A stretch of DNA of 64,000 nt from an uncultured Gemmiger sp. (GCA_944382785.1 CALWNO010000007.1:1-64000); one strand, 5' to 3'; positions 1 to 8,827 are shown, counted from the stretch's first letter. A program made the numbers and translations. The notes: generated by a model not told the origin, from the sequence alone.

Positions 1-411
1 GTGGAAGCCACCAACCGGCTGCTGGCGGAACACGGCCTGCAGGGGGTGGGCCGGGCCATCGTCTGCAACCACCGGGATCTGGGGCACCTGGTGCCGCCCG
101 GCACCCTGGACGGGGCGGTGTTCAACTTCGGCTGGCTGCCGGGGGCGGACCATTCGGTTCACTCGGATGCCGAAAGCTCTCTGCCCGCTTTGCAGGCGGC
201 CCTGACGGCCCTCAAGCCCGGGGGCGTTCTGGCGGCGGTGCTGTACAGCGGCAAGGTCATCGGGGACAGCGAAAAGCAGGCCGCCCTGGAATTCTTCCGG
301 TCCCTGCCCCTGACAAAGTACACCGTGCTGGTGTGTGAGTTTGCCAACTGGGCCTCCACGGCGCCCCTGCCCTGCTTTGTGCTGAAAAAGCCCTCTGCGC
401 CGGAACATTGA
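1..411 (+). CDS. class I SAM-dependent methyltransferase, MnmM/YtqB-like (5' partial)
   Basis: This is the C-terminal part of a Rossmann-fold SAM methyltransferase of the YtqB/MnmM type (rRNA_methylase family). Characterised members methylate 5-aminomethyl-2-thiouridine at the wobble position of some tRNAs. The stretch with FNFGWLPGADHSV is the signature of this family, and KPGGVLAAVLYSG resembles the later beta-strand region of the fold. The SAM-binding N-terminus lies before the window, so the GTG at base 1 is probably internal. The family is usually about 185-200 residues and 136 are visible. The gene ends just before a strong intrinsic terminator and is not co-transcribed with prfC. The tRNA substrate is inferred from family knowledge only. 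Confidence 0.75.
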   Translation: MEATNRLLAEHGLQGVGRAIVCNHRDLGHLVPPGTLDGAVFNFGWLPGADHSVHSDAESSLPALQAALTALKPGGVLAAVLYSGKVIGDSEKQAALEFFRSLPLTKYTVLVCEFANWASTAPLPCFVLKKPSAPEH

Positions 412-424
412 CCATTATACCACA

Positions 425-463
425 CCCCGGACGGCCCTCCAAGGCGGTCCGGGGGATTTTTTT
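425..463 (+). terminator. intrinsic terminator
   Basis: CCCCGGAC (425-432) pairs with GTCCGGGG (447-454) and is followed by a run of seven T. It ends the methyltransferase transcript. Confidence 0.85.
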
Positions 464-486
464 GTGCGCCGGATGGCAAAAATCCG

Positions 487-515
487 TTGCAATCGGGCCC
501 AAAACACGGTATGAT
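487..515 (+). promoter_or_regulatory. sigma-A-type promoter for prfC
   Basis: TTGCAA (487-492) and TATGAT (510-515) are separated by 17 nt. The prfC start lies about 90 nt downstream. Confidence 0.7.
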
Positions 516-607
516 AGAAAAGTATGTATAAACTAGAGGAGTGTGCCCCCATGTGACCGATGCCTTTTTGCCGTCACTGTCACAAACAACAAGGAGTAAA
601 TGGAAAT

Positions 608-2221
608 ATGGCTTCATTGCGTGAAGAAATCGAAAGCCGGCGCACATTTGCGATCATCTCGCACCCGGACGCCGGCAAAACCACCCTGACCGAAAAGCTG
701 CTTCTGTACGGGGGCGCCATCCAGACCGCCGGTTCTGTCAAGGGCAAGCAGAGCGCCAAGCACGCCGTATCCGACTGGATGGATATTGAAAAGCAGCGCG
801 GCATCTCGGTGACCTCGTCGGTGCTGCAGTTCCGGTACCAGGGCAAGTGCATCAACATTCTGGACACCCCCGGCCACCAGGACTTCTCGGAGGACACCTA
901 CCGCACCCTGATGGCAGCGGACTCCGCCGTCATGGTCATCGACGCGGCCAAGGGCGTGGAGGCCCAGACCATCAAGCTGTTCAAGGTCTGCACCCTGCGC
1001 CACATCCCCATCTTCACCTTCATCAACAAGATGGACCGGGAAGCCCGGGACCCCTTTGAGCTGATGGAGAACATTGAGGAGATTCTGGGCATCAAGACCT
1101 ACCCCATGAACTGGCCCATCGGCTGCGGCAAGGGCTTCAAGGGCGTGTTCGACCGCAACAGCCGCCGGGTCCTGGCCTTTGAGGGCGACGGCCGCGCCAA
1201 CGGCGTGCGGATGGTGGATGAGATCGAGGCCGAGCTGGGAGACGCCGCCCTGGACGACCTCATCGGAGCGGACAACCACCAGCGCCTGGCCGATGACATC
1301 GAGCTGCTGGACGGCGCCGCGGAAGAATTCGACCTGGAAGCGGTGCACCGCGGTGAACTGTCCCCGGTGTTCTTCGGGTCGGCGCTGACCAACTTCGGCG
1401 TGGAGCCCTTCCTGCGGGACTTTCTGCGCCTGACCCCCACCCCGCTGCCCCGCAAGGACGCGGAGAGCGGCGAGCTGGTGGACCCCCAGCGGGCCGATTT
1501 TTCCGGCTTCATCTTCAAGATCCAGGCCAACATGAACAAGAACCACCGGGACCGCATCGCCTTTGTGCGCATCTGCTCCGGCAAGTTCGAGCGCGGCATG
1601 GAAGCCTTCCATGTGCAGGAGAACAAGAACATCAAGCTGGCCACCGGCACCAGCATGATGGCCGACGACCGGGCCATCGTGGACGAGGCCTACGCCGGGG
1701 ACATCATCGGCCTGTTTGACCCGGGCATCTTCTCCATCGGGGACACGCTGTGCACCGGCAAGCCTCACGTGCGGTTTGCGGGCATTCCCACCTTCGCCCC
1801 CGAACACTTTGCCCGGGTGACCCAGGTGGACACCATGAAGCGCAAGCAGTTCGTCAAGGGCATGGAACAGATCGCTCAGGAAGGCGCCATCCAGATCTTC
1901 CGGGACCTGGATTCCGGCATGGAGGAAGTCATTGTGGGCGTGGTGGGTGTGCTGCAGCTGGAAGTGCTGGAGTACCGCCTGAAAAACGAGTACAATGTGG
2001 AGATCCGGATGCAGAACCTGCCTTACGAATATATCCGCTGGATTCTCAACACCCCGGACGAGCTGGACCCCAAGCATCTGGACGTGACCAGCGACACCCG
2101 GGCCATCGAGGACCTGAAGGGCAACCGCCTGCTGCTCTTCGGCAGCCCCTGGAGCATCAACTGGGCCCAGGAGCACAACCCCGACCTGCGCCTGTCCGAA
2201 TTCGGCAACCTTACCTTCTGA
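608..2221 (+). CDS. prfC: peptide chain release factor 3
   Basis: RF3 is a translational GTPase that recycles RF1/RF2 from the ribosome after termination. The N-terminal G domain shows the P-loop HPDAGKTT (about residues 19-26), DTPGHQDF (switch II, G3) and NKMD (G4). These are followed by EF-Tu-like domain 2 and the RF3 C-terminal domain, including the VVGVLQLEVLEYRL region. The product is 537 residues, close to the usual 525-535. I chose ATG 608 because AAGGAG lies at 591-596. A start at 560 would add 16 residues without a Shine-Dalgarno site. The gene stands alone between its own promoter and a double terminator. Confidence 0.95.
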   Translation: MASLREEIESRRTFAIISHPDAGKTTLTEKLLLYGGAIQTAGSVKGKQSAKHAVSDWMDIEKQRGISVTSSVLQFRYQGKCINILDTPGHQDFSEDTYRTLMAADSAVMVIDAAKGVEAQTIKLFKVCTLRHIPIFTFINKMDREARDPFELMENIEEILGIKTYPMNWPIGCGKGFKGVFDRNSRRVLAFEGDGRANGVRMVDEIEAELGDAALDDLIGADNHQRLADDIELLDGAAEEFDLEAVHRGELSPVFFGSALTNFGVEPFLRDFLRLTPTPLPRKDAESGELVDPQRADFSGFIFKIQANMNKNHRDRIAFVRICSGKFERGMEAFHVQENKNIKLATGTSMMADDRAIVDEAYAGDIIGLFDPGIFSIGDTLCTGKPHVRFAGIPTFAPEHFARVTQVDTMKRKQFVKGMEQIAQEGAIQIFRDLDSGMEEVIVGVVGVLQLEVLEYRLKNEYNVEIRMQNLPYEYIRWILNTPDELDPKHLDVTSDTRAIEDLKGNRLLLFGSPWSINWAQEHNPDLRLSEFGNLTF

Positions 2222-2230
2222 TCGTTTTTT

Positions 2231-2297
2231 CCCGTCCGCGGCTTGCGGGCGGGATTTTTTTATGATTCCGTCCGCACACTGCGGGCGGGTGTTTTTC
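2231..2297 (+). terminator. tandem pair of intrinsic terminators
   Basis: Two near-copies follow each other: CCCGTCCGC/GCGGGCGGG with a T run at 2231-2261, and a second hairpin at about 2268-2297 with GTTTTT. Tandem terminators separate prfC from the radical SAM operon. Confidence 0.75.
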
Positions 2298-2314
2298 TTT
2301 ATTGGGCACTCTCC

Positions 2315-2343
2315 TTGTCCCGTGGGGAGTTGTGTGGTATAAT
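2315..2343 (+). promoter_or_regulatory. promoter of the radical SAM operon
   Basis: TTGTCC (2315-2320) and a perfect TATAAT (2338-2343) with 17-nt spacing. A leader of about 90 nt precedes the start codon. Confidence 0.75.
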
Positions 2344-2438
2344 ATCCGTACATTTACACAGGATTTTGTACAATTTTTTACCGGTGTGCGCCTGCAGGGC
2401 GCCGCCCGCTTTTTGAATATGATACAGGAGGGTATCTC

Positions 2439-3827
2439 ATGCCGCTTTTGAGCCGGGCCGAGACCCAGTTTCTGCGCCGCCACCTGGACCATGTGTGCCA
2501 CATCACCCTGGACCCGGAAGGTCCCGGCGCCCTTCGCATCCATCTGGTGCCCAGCCGTCACCAGCACACCGATGTGCCTTTTGTGGCCATCCTCAACGGA
2601 AAGGATATTCTGCCCCTGAGCGTTTCCTGGGCCATTCTGCTGGCCAATCTCATGGAAGCCCTGCAGCCCTTTGAGGGGCATGAGGTGGAGGAGGACCAGT
2701 GGCAGCAGGCCGCCGAAGCCGCCGTGCAGGCCACCTGCGCCGTGTATAAGCGCACCCCGCCGGAGCAGATCTCCGCCGACCTGCACACCATGATGGACGC
2801 TCTGTTTGCCATCGCCAAAGGGCAGCCCCCCGCCGTGGAGGTGCAGCCCATGGACCTGGGGGCCTATGCCCGGCATATGGCGGCCCCCCACCGCATGGAC
2901 CTGCTCATCAGCGCCATGGTCAAGGACGGGGCCTGGCACTGCAACCAGAAATGCCTGCACTGCTACGCCGCCCGCCAGCCTTACGGCGAGACCGAGGAGC
3001 TGGACACCGACCAGTGGCTGGCCGTCATCCAGAAATGCCGGGCCGCGGGCATTCCCCAGCTGACCTTCACCGGGGGCGAACCCACCCTGCGCCACGACCT
3101 GGTCAAGCTGGTGGACGCCGCCCAGTGGTTCGTCACCCGGCTGAACACCAACGGCCGGATGCTCACCAGCGCTCTGTGCCATGATCTGTATGAAGCCAGC
3201 CTGGACAGCGTGCAGGTCACCCTGTATTCCGCCGATGAATCCATCCATAATACCCTGGTGGGGGCCCCCGGCTACGCGGACACCATCGCCGGCATCCGCA
3301 ATGCCCTGGCCGCCGGGCTGAACGTGAGCATCAACACGCCGCTGTGCAGCCTGAACCGGGACTACGCAGCCACCCTGGCCCTGGCCCATGAACTGGGCAT
3401 CCGGTACGCCACCTGTTCCGGACTGATCCCCGCAGGCAGCGCCCAGAGCCCCGAAAGCCGGGGCACCCGCCTGTCCCCCGCCGAACTCACCGACACCCTG
3501 AAAGCCGCCCGCGCCTTTGCGGACGCCCACGGCATGGAGCTGGACTTCACCAGTCCCGGCTGGCTGAAGGAGGAGACCTTGCGGGAGCTGGGCTTTACCC
3601 GGATTCCCAGCTGCGGGGCCTGCCTGTCCAACATGGCCATCGCCCCGGACGGCACCGTCCTGCCCTGCCAGAGCTGGCTGTGCGGCCCGGGGCTGGGCAA
3701 CATCCTGCACCAGCCCTGGCGGCGGATCTGGGATCACCCGGCCTGCCGCCGCATCCGCCGTCACAGCGCCAAAATGCTGCACACCTGCCCCCTGGGCGAA
3801 ACGCCTTTGCAGGAGGAAGAGTCATGA
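2439..3827 (+). CDS. radical SAM protein with SPASM-like C-terminus
   Basis: Radical SAM enzyme of 462 residues. The first 150 residues or so have no recognised domain. The [4Fe-4S]/SAM motif is Cys168-x3-Cys172-x2-Cys175 (CNQKCLHC), followed by TGGEPT for SAM binding. The C-terminal 80 residues hold six more cysteines (CGAC, LPCQSWLC, PAC, HTC) around APDGTVLPCQ, an arrangement typical of SPASM/twitch auxiliary-cluster domains in peptide-modifying enzymes. The stop overlaps the next gene by 4 bp (ATGA), and the next product has a cysteine-rich tail. I infer that the enzyme may modify that tail. The reaction is unknown; it could also be an unrelated SPASM oxidoreductase. Confidence 0.85.
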   Translation: MPLLSRAETQFLRRHLDHVCHITLDPEGPGALRIHLVPSRHQHTDVPFVAILNGKDILPLSVSWAILLANLMEALQPFEGHEVEEDQWQQAAEAAVQATCAVYKRTPPEQISADLHTMMDALFAIAKGQPPAVEVQPMDLGAYARHMAAPHRMDLLISAMVKDGAWHCNQKCLHCYAARQPYGETEELDTDQWLAVIQKCRAAGIPQLTFTGGEPTLRHDLVKLVDAAQWFVTRLNTNGRMLTSALCHDLYEASLDSVQVTLYSADESIHNTLVGAPGYADTIAGIRNALAAGLNVSINTPLCSLNRDYAATLALAHELGIRYATCSGLIPAGSAQSPESRGTRLSPAELTDTLKAARAFADAHGMELDFTSPGWLKEETLRELGFTRIPSCGACLSNMAIAPDGTVLPCQSWLCGPGLGNILHQPWRRIWDHPACRRIRRHSAKMLHTCPLGETPLQEEES

Positions 3828-4915
3828 CCACCTTGTTTTCCCGGGCCCGGCGGCTGGCCGCCGTGCTGTCCGTACTGTTTCTTTTGAGCCTGCTTTGGGT
3901 CCCTGCCGCCCTGGCGGACAGCGGCGACCTGGACCGCATCAACGCCTATACCGTCACGGTGGACCCCCGGGCGGACGGCAGCGCTGACATCACCTACGAC
4001 ATCAACTGGGAGGTCATCGGCGGCAGTTCCGAGGACCCCCTCTCCTGGGTCAAGATCGGTCTGGCCAACGACCAGGTGGACGAATTCCAGAACCTGACCC
4101 CGGACACCGTCTCCAGCGTGCGGGCGCAGACCGAAGGCAGCAACACCTTTGCCCGCATCACCTTTGTGCGCCGGTACTATGAGCCCACCTATGCCGCCCA
4201 GGTGGGGCAGGAAAGCGCGGTGCACTTCTCTTTCCGGGTCCACCAGAGCCATCTGTACACCCTGTCGGAGGACGGCTCCGCCAATTACAACTTCACCCCC
4301 GGCTGGTTCGACGATCTGTGCGTGGAGCAGCTGACCATCCGCTGGAAAGCCACCGAGGGCATGACCGCCGACACCGAAACCCAAGAGGACGGGTATTATG
4401 TCTGGGATTTCGGTGCCCTGGACCATGGGGAGAAGGCCACCGTCCGGGTGAACGTGCCCGCCGCCGAGGCTTCCGCCTACGATCCTGCCACCCGGATGGA
4501 GCCTGAAGAGAACCAGAGCGAGGACGACGGGCTTCTCCTGCTGCTGGGACTGGCCATTTTCGGTTTCTGCTTTCTGGTGATCTGGCTGTCCTCCGTGGCC
4601 CATCCCCGCTGGCGGGGCGGCTTCGGCCGGGGGTATCGCTGGTATACCAACGGCCACCACGTCATCCACATTGCCCCCGGGGCGGTGCCGCCCCGGGGCT
4701 ACACCCCCACCACCCCGCCTGCCGGGTTCCATGCGGACGGCGGCTCCTTCCGGGGCGGCGGCGCCGGGCGTACCGGCGGCGGGTGTGCCTGTGCCTGTGT
4801 TTCCAGCTGTGCCTGTGCCTGCGCCTGTGCGGGCGGGGGCCGGGCCGGCTGCAGTGTGAAGAATTTCTATCGCATCACCGTCAAGAGCAGCAAGGAGGAA
4901 GCCCATGAGCATTGA
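3824..4915 (+). CDS. secreted membrane-anchored protein with Cys-Ala-repeat tail (DUF2207-like N-terminus)
   Basis: A 363-residue protein. It has a signal peptide (residues 1-31, ending PAALA), an extracytoplasmic beta-rich domain resembling DUF2207 (YTVTVDPRADGSADITYDI), and one membrane segment at about 235-255. A Gly/Pro/Tyr-rich stretch follows, then a tail with cysteines at 321, 323, 325, 329, 331, 333, 335 and 343, spaced C-A-C-A-C, V-S-S, C-A-C-A-C-A-C, then GGGRAGC. Only two other cysteines remain in the mature protein. ATG 3824 overlaps the radical SAM stop, and the end overlaps the AAA+ gene by 11 bp, so translation is probably coupled. The tail probably lies on the cytoplasmic side, if there is one membrane segment after the signal peptide. 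It is a candidate substrate of the upstream enzyme. Function unknown. Confidence 0.8.
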   Translation: MTTLFSRARRLAAVLSVLFLLSLLWVPAALADSGDLDRINAYTVTVDPRADGSADITYDINWEVIGGSSEDPLSWVKIGLANDQVDEFQNLTPDTVSSVRAQTEGSNTFARITFVRRYYEPTYAAQVGQESAVHFSFRVHQSHLYTLSEDGSANYNFTPGWFDDLCVEQLTIRWKATEGMTADTETQEDGYYVWDFGALDHGEKATVRVNVPAAEASAYDPATRMEPEENQSEDDGLLLLLGLAIFGFCFLVIWLSSVAHPRWRGGFGRGYRWYTNGHHVIHIAPGAVPPRGYTPTTPPAGFHADGGSFRGGGAGRTGGGCACACVSSCACACACAGGGRAGCSVKNFYRITVKSSKEEAHEH

Positions 4916-6953
4916 GGACGGATATGACGCCTGGGTCCGGGGCCTGATGGGGGCCCGGGGCCGCGGGGGCAAGGAACAGGCCGACGCCGCGTCCGCCAGC
5001 CTGGCAGACATGCAGGCCCGGCTGGACGCCCTGTCCGCCGGCAACCGGCGCAGCCGGGCTGCTGCCGACGCCCTGGACGCGGTGGAGAAGGCTTCGGCCG
5101 CCACCACCGAGAGCGTCCGCCGGATGAGCAATGAGCTGACCCGCAGCCTGCGCAGCGACGGGCTTTTGGACAAAGGGGAGGGTCCCGCTCCTTCGCCCGC
5201 CCCCGCCCGGGGTGCCGGGTTCGAGGGCCTGGCCGCTGCGGTGCGCACCGAGGTGCTGGGCCAGGACGCTTTTGTGGCCGATGTGGTCAAGGCTTTCCGC
5301 CGTCCCTTTGTCATGGGCACCGACGACCCCCGCAAAGCCCGGGGGCCCATGCTCCTCTGCGGGCCGGAGGGCACCGGCCGCCACTACACCCTGCGGTGTG
5401 TGGTGCGGCAGATGGCCGACCGTGGCCTGCTGCCCAGCGCCGAGATCGAAACGCTGGACCTGTCCCTCTACCCCGGCCCCGCCCAGGAAAAGCTCTTTCT
5501 GCAGGACCTGTACGCGGCCCTGCAATCCCCCGCCCAGGTGCTGGCCTTTGACCATTACGAGGCCTGCGCCAGCTCCTACCTGAACATGGTGGCCGACCTG
5601 GCCATGGACGGCACCCTGGCCCTGTCCAGCCGGTATGTATTGCAGCGGGGCATTCTGGTGGATGTGGGCACCGCCCTGGCCCCGGGGGCGGTGGGCGAGC
5701 TGAGCGCCGGGGGCAAGTACTTCGTCTTTTTCTCCGAGAAGGACGAGGCCGCCCTGGCCGACCGGTTCGGCGCCCGGTTCGTGGACGCCCTGGCCGGGGA
5801 CATCTGCCGCACTGATCCCTTCACCCCCGAAAGTCTGGCGGCCATCGCCGCCCGGGAGCTGAACTTTCTGGCCCAGAAGACCCGCCGCCAGTGCGGGCTG
5901 GCCCTGTCCATGGGGGCGGACCTGCGGGACTACCTGGCCGCCCAGTACGGCAAGCGGGGCGGCATGAGCGCCATGCGGGAGTTTGCAGACCTGCTCTTCC
6001 GCGCCCTGGCGGAATACGTCCTTTCCACCGACACCGCCCCCGCCGACGGCACCCCGACTGTGCTCACCGTACAGGACAACCGCATTTATGCGGCCATCGG
6101 CGGCGGCGAGCCCTTCGATCTTCTCAGCCTGCTGCCCCAGCAGTACCGGGGCGACGTGGAGGCGGTGGAGGCCGAGCTGGACCGCATCGTGGGTCTGGAC
6201 GAGGTCAAGACCTTTGTGCGGGACATCGCCAAAAACGTGCAGGCCCAGCAGCGGCGCAAGGCCCAGGGCCTGCCGGTGGCGGAGATCAACATGCACATGA
6301 TCTTCACCGGCAACCCGGGCACCGGCAAGACCACCATTGCCCGCATCCTGGCCAAGTACCTGAAAGCCATCGGGGCTTTGCGGGGCGGCCAGCTGGTGGA
6401 GGTGGGCCGGGCCGACCTGGTAGGCCGGTATGTGGGCCACACCGCCCCCCTGACCAACCAGGTCATCAGCAGCGCCCTGGGCGGGGTGCTCTTTATCGAT
6501 GAGGCCTACAGCCTCTACCGGGGCGGGGAGGACAGCTTCGGCCTGGAAGCCATCGACACCCTGGTGAAGGGCATCGAGGATCACCGCAACGACCTGGTGG
6601 TGGTGCTGGCAGGCTACACCAAGGAGATGCAGACCTTTCTGGCCGCCAATTCCGGCCTGGCCAGCCGGTTCCCCAACCAGATCGAATTTCCCGATTATAC
6701 CGCCGACGAGCTGTGGGCCATCACCCGGACCCTGGCCGACGCCAAGGGCTACCGCCTGGACGAAGGCTGTGCCCTGCCCCTCAAGACCTGGTTTGCCCGC
6801 CGTCAGGCGGAGGACGCCGCCAAGGCAGGCAACGGCCGCATGGCCCGCAATGCCCTGGAGCGGGCCATCCTGAACCAGTCCCGCCGTCTGGTGGCCGACC
6901 CGGCCGCCCCCCTGGACCTGTTGCTGCCCGGGGACTTTGAGCTGGACGACTGA
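4905..6953 (+). CDS. tandem AAA+ ATPase (inactive AAA1, SpoVK/CbbX-type AAA2)
   Basis: A 682-residue protein. Residues 1-100 are Ala/Arg-rich and probably helical. The first AAA-like module (about 105-400) starts ClpB-fashion (VLGQDAFV) but its P-loop reads GPEGTGRH, lacking the Lys of GxxGxGKT, and no DE Walker B is visible. The second module (about 400-682) is a complete SpoVK/CbbX-type AAA domain: Walker A GNPGTGKTT at about 469-477, Walker B VLFIDEAYS at about 527, and the arginine-containing RFPNQIEFPDY segment. CbbX-type ATPases remodel protein complexes. Here it is the last gene of the radical SAM operon, and ATG 4905 lies inside the 3' end of the membrane-protein gene with AAGGAGG at 4892-4898. 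Confidence 0.88.
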   Translation: MSIEDGYDAWVRGLMGARGRGGKEQADAASASLADMQARLDALSAGNRRSRAAADALDAVEKASAATTESVRRMSNELTRSLRSDGLLDKGEGPAPSPAPARGAGFEGLAAAVRTEVLGQDAFVADVVKAFRRPFVMGTDDPRKARGPMLLCGPEGTGRHYTLRCVVRQMADRGLLPSAEIETLDLSLYPGPAQEKLFLQDLYAALQSPAQVLAFDHYEACASSYLNMVADLAMDGTLALSSRYVLQRGILVDVGTALAPGAVGELSAGGKYFVFFSEKDEAALADRFGARFVDALAGDICRTDPFTPESLAAIAARELNFLAQKTRRQCGLALSMGADLRDYLAAQYGKRGGMSAMREFADLLFRALAEYVLSTDTAPADGTPTVLTVQDNRIYAAIGGGEPFDLLSLLPQQYRGDVEAVEAELDRIVGLDEVKTFVRDIAKNVQAQQRRKAQGLPVAEINMHMIFTGNPGTGKTTIARILAKYLKAIGALRGGQLVEVGRADLVGRYVGHTAPLTNQVISSALGGVLFIDEAYSLYRGGEDSFGLEAIDTLVKGIEDHRNDLVVVLAGYTKEMQTFLAANSGLASRFPNQIEFPDYTADELWAITRTLADAKGYRLDEGCALPLKTWFARRQAEDAAKAGNGRMARNALERAILNQSRRLVADPAAPLDLLLPGDFELDD

Positions 6954-6964
6954 TTTTGCCACAC

Positions 6965-7006
6965 AAAAACCCCCGCTTTGCGGTCACACCGCAGAGCGGG
7001 GGTTTT
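6965..7006. terminator. bidirectional intrinsic terminator
   Basis: AAAACCCCCGCTTTGCGG pairs with CCGCAGAGCGGGGGTTTT across a TCACA loop. It lies between convergent genes. Confidence 0.9.
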
Positions 7007-7031
7007 CAGTTTGTGATTCCATGCAAGGCCG

Positions 7032-7580
7032 TCACTCGGCGTCGTTTTCCTTGCGGGGCCCCCGCAGCATAAACGCAGCCAGCTGCACAAAGCCCACGCC
7101 CAGGGCAGCCATTGCCACCACCTGGGCCAGACGCAGGATGGCCGGCACCATCTCTCCCACCAGCAGCGCCAGCACAAAGAGCCCTGCCGCGTACTCAAAC
7201 CGGATGGCCGCTTTGGGCGGGCGGGGTGCCCCGCCCCGGGCCGTCCGGGTATCGGTTTCCAGGGCCACCCCGCTGGCATAGTAGGCGACACAGAAATACA
7301 GCAGGGCCGCCCCTGCCACCATGGGCATCTGGGCCAGGGCACCGCCGTCCAGAACCACCCCCAGGGCAAAGGCCACCGCCGCCGCCACCGCGGGCTTGGC
7401 GGCACGGCCGTATTCCGGGCGTACCTTGTGCAGCATGCCGCAGCCCACCGCCAGCAGCACCGAGGCCAGCGCATACAGCACGCAGCTTGCCGCGTCCCAG
7501 GGCAGGGCCAGACTGCCCAGCAGCCCGCACACACAGCCCGCCGCCAGCACCCGGCGAGCTTTCGGATTGGATTGTTCCAT
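7032..7580 (-). CDS. hypothetical polytopic membrane protein
   Basis: A 182-residue protein with about five hydrophobic segments (near residues 12-30, 32-50, 65-83, 87-107 and 130-170) and short charged loops. No motif is recognised. It is a single gene convergent with the AAA+ operon and divergent from degV. The start codon has a purine-rich GAGGTGCAAGGAAG immediately upstream. Function unknown. Confidence 0.6.
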   Translation of the reverse strand: MEQSNPKARRVLAAGCVCGLLGSLALPWDAASCVLYALASVLLAVGCGMLHKVRPEYGRAAKPAVAAAVAFALGVVLDGGALAQMPMVAGAALLYFCVAYYASGVALETDTRTARGGAPRPPKAAIRFEYAAGLFVLALLVGEMVPAILRLAQVVAMAALGVGFVQLAAFMLRGPRKENDAE

Positions 7581-7845
7581 CTTCCTTGCACCTCACAGCC
7601 TTTTGGATATTTCCCCTATGATAACACAAAGCCCCTCTTCCGGCAAGACAAAGCCCCGGAGGAGCGATCGCTTTCTTGATCTATATCTATTTTTGGCGTT
7701 CAGCCGTCCCAAACCACCTTATGCAGGTCGCCGGTTGTGCAAATTGACCGGCCGTTGGTTTTATTTGTCCGCCCTTCTGCAACAGATTGTGTTTCCCCGC
7801 CTGCGATGGCGTCATTTTCGGGATTTCGACAGGATCGTGCCGTTC

Positions 7846-7875
7846 TTGACAAGTTTCCCCTGGCGCGTGCATAAT
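7846..7875 (+). promoter_or_regulatory. promoter of the degV operon
   Basis: Perfect TTGACA (7846-7851) and CATAAT (7870-7875) with 18-nt spacing. Confidence 0.75.
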
Positions 7876-7909
7876 AGAGTAGATTCAGTCTGCCCCAAAT
7901 TCCGTGCAA

Positions 7910-7943
7910 CCCGCTCCCAAAGGGGATGCGGGGGGATTTTTTT
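7910..7943 (+). terminator. terminator-like hairpin in the degV leader (possible attenuator)
   Basis: CCCGC TCCC (7910-7918) pairs with GGGA(t)GCGGG (7923-7932) and is followed by GGGATTTTTTT. It lies after the promoter and 30 nt before the degV start, so it could attenuate the operon. No regulator was identified. Confidence 0.5.
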
Positions 7944-7972
7944 CATTTTTTTGCAAGAAGGAGCTGTCGCTG

Positions 7973-8827
7973 ATGGTACATATTTTGACCAATTCGGTCT
8001 GTGATCTCACCCCGCAGCAGTTACAGGCGCTGGGGGTTACTGCCATACCGGACACCATTGCTTTCAGCCCCACTGAGCAGTACCGCAACAATCTGGAGAT
8101 TGACCCGCCCACCCTGTACCGCCGCCTGGCCGGGTGCGAGGAACTGCCCAAAACAGCCCATCCCAACCTGGACCAGTTCATGCAGGCCTTCCGGGCGGCG
8201 GCCGCCGCCCCGGGCTGCACCGAACTGCTCTGCCTGAGCCTGACCAGCAAGATGTCCGGCTCCTGCAACACCGCCCGCAGCGCCGTCAAACTGCTGGAGG
8301 AACAGGGCTTTGCCACCCCGGTCACCGTCTACGATTCCCAGCAGGTCTCCTACGGGCTGGCGGTGCTGGTGCAGGAAGCCGCCCGCCTGGCGGCGGAAGG
8401 CCTGACCGCCGGGGAGATCGTGGAAAAGCTGGACGAGCTGCGCCCCCATGTGGGGGTCTATTTTGCCATGGAGTCCCTGGCCAACGCCCGCAAAGGCGGC
8501 CGGGCCGGGGCTATCCGTGTGCTGGCCGCCGACCTGCTCAAGGTCAAACCCATTCTGGTTTTCCGGGATGGGCTGGTCCGGGACATCGGCATCGTCCGGG
8601 GCTTTGACCGGGCGGTGGACCGGGTGGTGGACCTCTACCGGGACAGGGCGGTCTACGGCGGGGAGGTTTTTGTCTTTCACGCCGACCGTACCCGGCTGGC
8701 CCAGGAGGTGGCCGACCGGCTGCGGGCCATCGACCCGGACATCCGCATCACCATCGGCTGGGTGGGCGCCGTCATCGGCATTTATACCGGGGCGGGCTGC
8801 CTGGGCCTGGCCTTCCGCCAGAAATGA
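7973..8827 (+). CDS. DegV family fatty-acid-binding protein
   Basis: DegV proteins (about 280 residues) bind a fatty acid in a two-domain fold. Some, as FakB, present it to the FakA kinase to make acyl phosphate for phospholipid synthesis. This 284-residue copy has the N-terminal ILTNSVCDL (family form IxTDSTSDL), the conserved SLTSKMSGSCNTAR loop and the RKGGRAG segment. ATG 7973 was chosen because AAGAAGGAG lies 9 nt upstream; an upstream in-frame ATG at 7904 would sit in the leader hairpin. It overlaps the next gene by 4 bp, so it heads a four-gene operon. Confidence 0.9.
   Translation: MVHILTNSVCDLTPQQLQALGVTAIPDTIAFSPTEQYRNNLEIDPPTLYRRLAGCEELPKTAHPNLDQFMQAFRAAAAAPGCTELLCLSLTSKMSGSCNTARSAVKLLEEQGFATPVTVYDSQQVSYGLAVLVQEAARLAAEGLTAGEIVEKLDELRPHVGVYFAMESLANARKGGRAGAIRVLAADLLKVKPILVFRDGLVRDIGIVRGFDRAVDRVVDLYRDRAVYGGEVFVFHADRTRLAQEVADRLRAIDPDIRITIGWVGAVIGIYTGAGCLGLAFRQK

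Larger units (their letters stand above)
7581..7972. other. 392-bp intergenic region before degV
   Basis: This divergent region is more AT-rich than its neighbours. It contains an inverted repeat GCCGGT-N11-ACCGGC (7730-7735/7747-7752) that could be an operator, the degV promoter, and a terminator-like leader hairpin (listed separately). I found no open frame with a ribosome-binding site in it. Confidence 0.5.

Noticed and set aside
560..607. Extended prfC start at 560
   Set aside because: The extra 16 residues are not RF3-like, and the Shine-Dalgarno site fits ATG 608.
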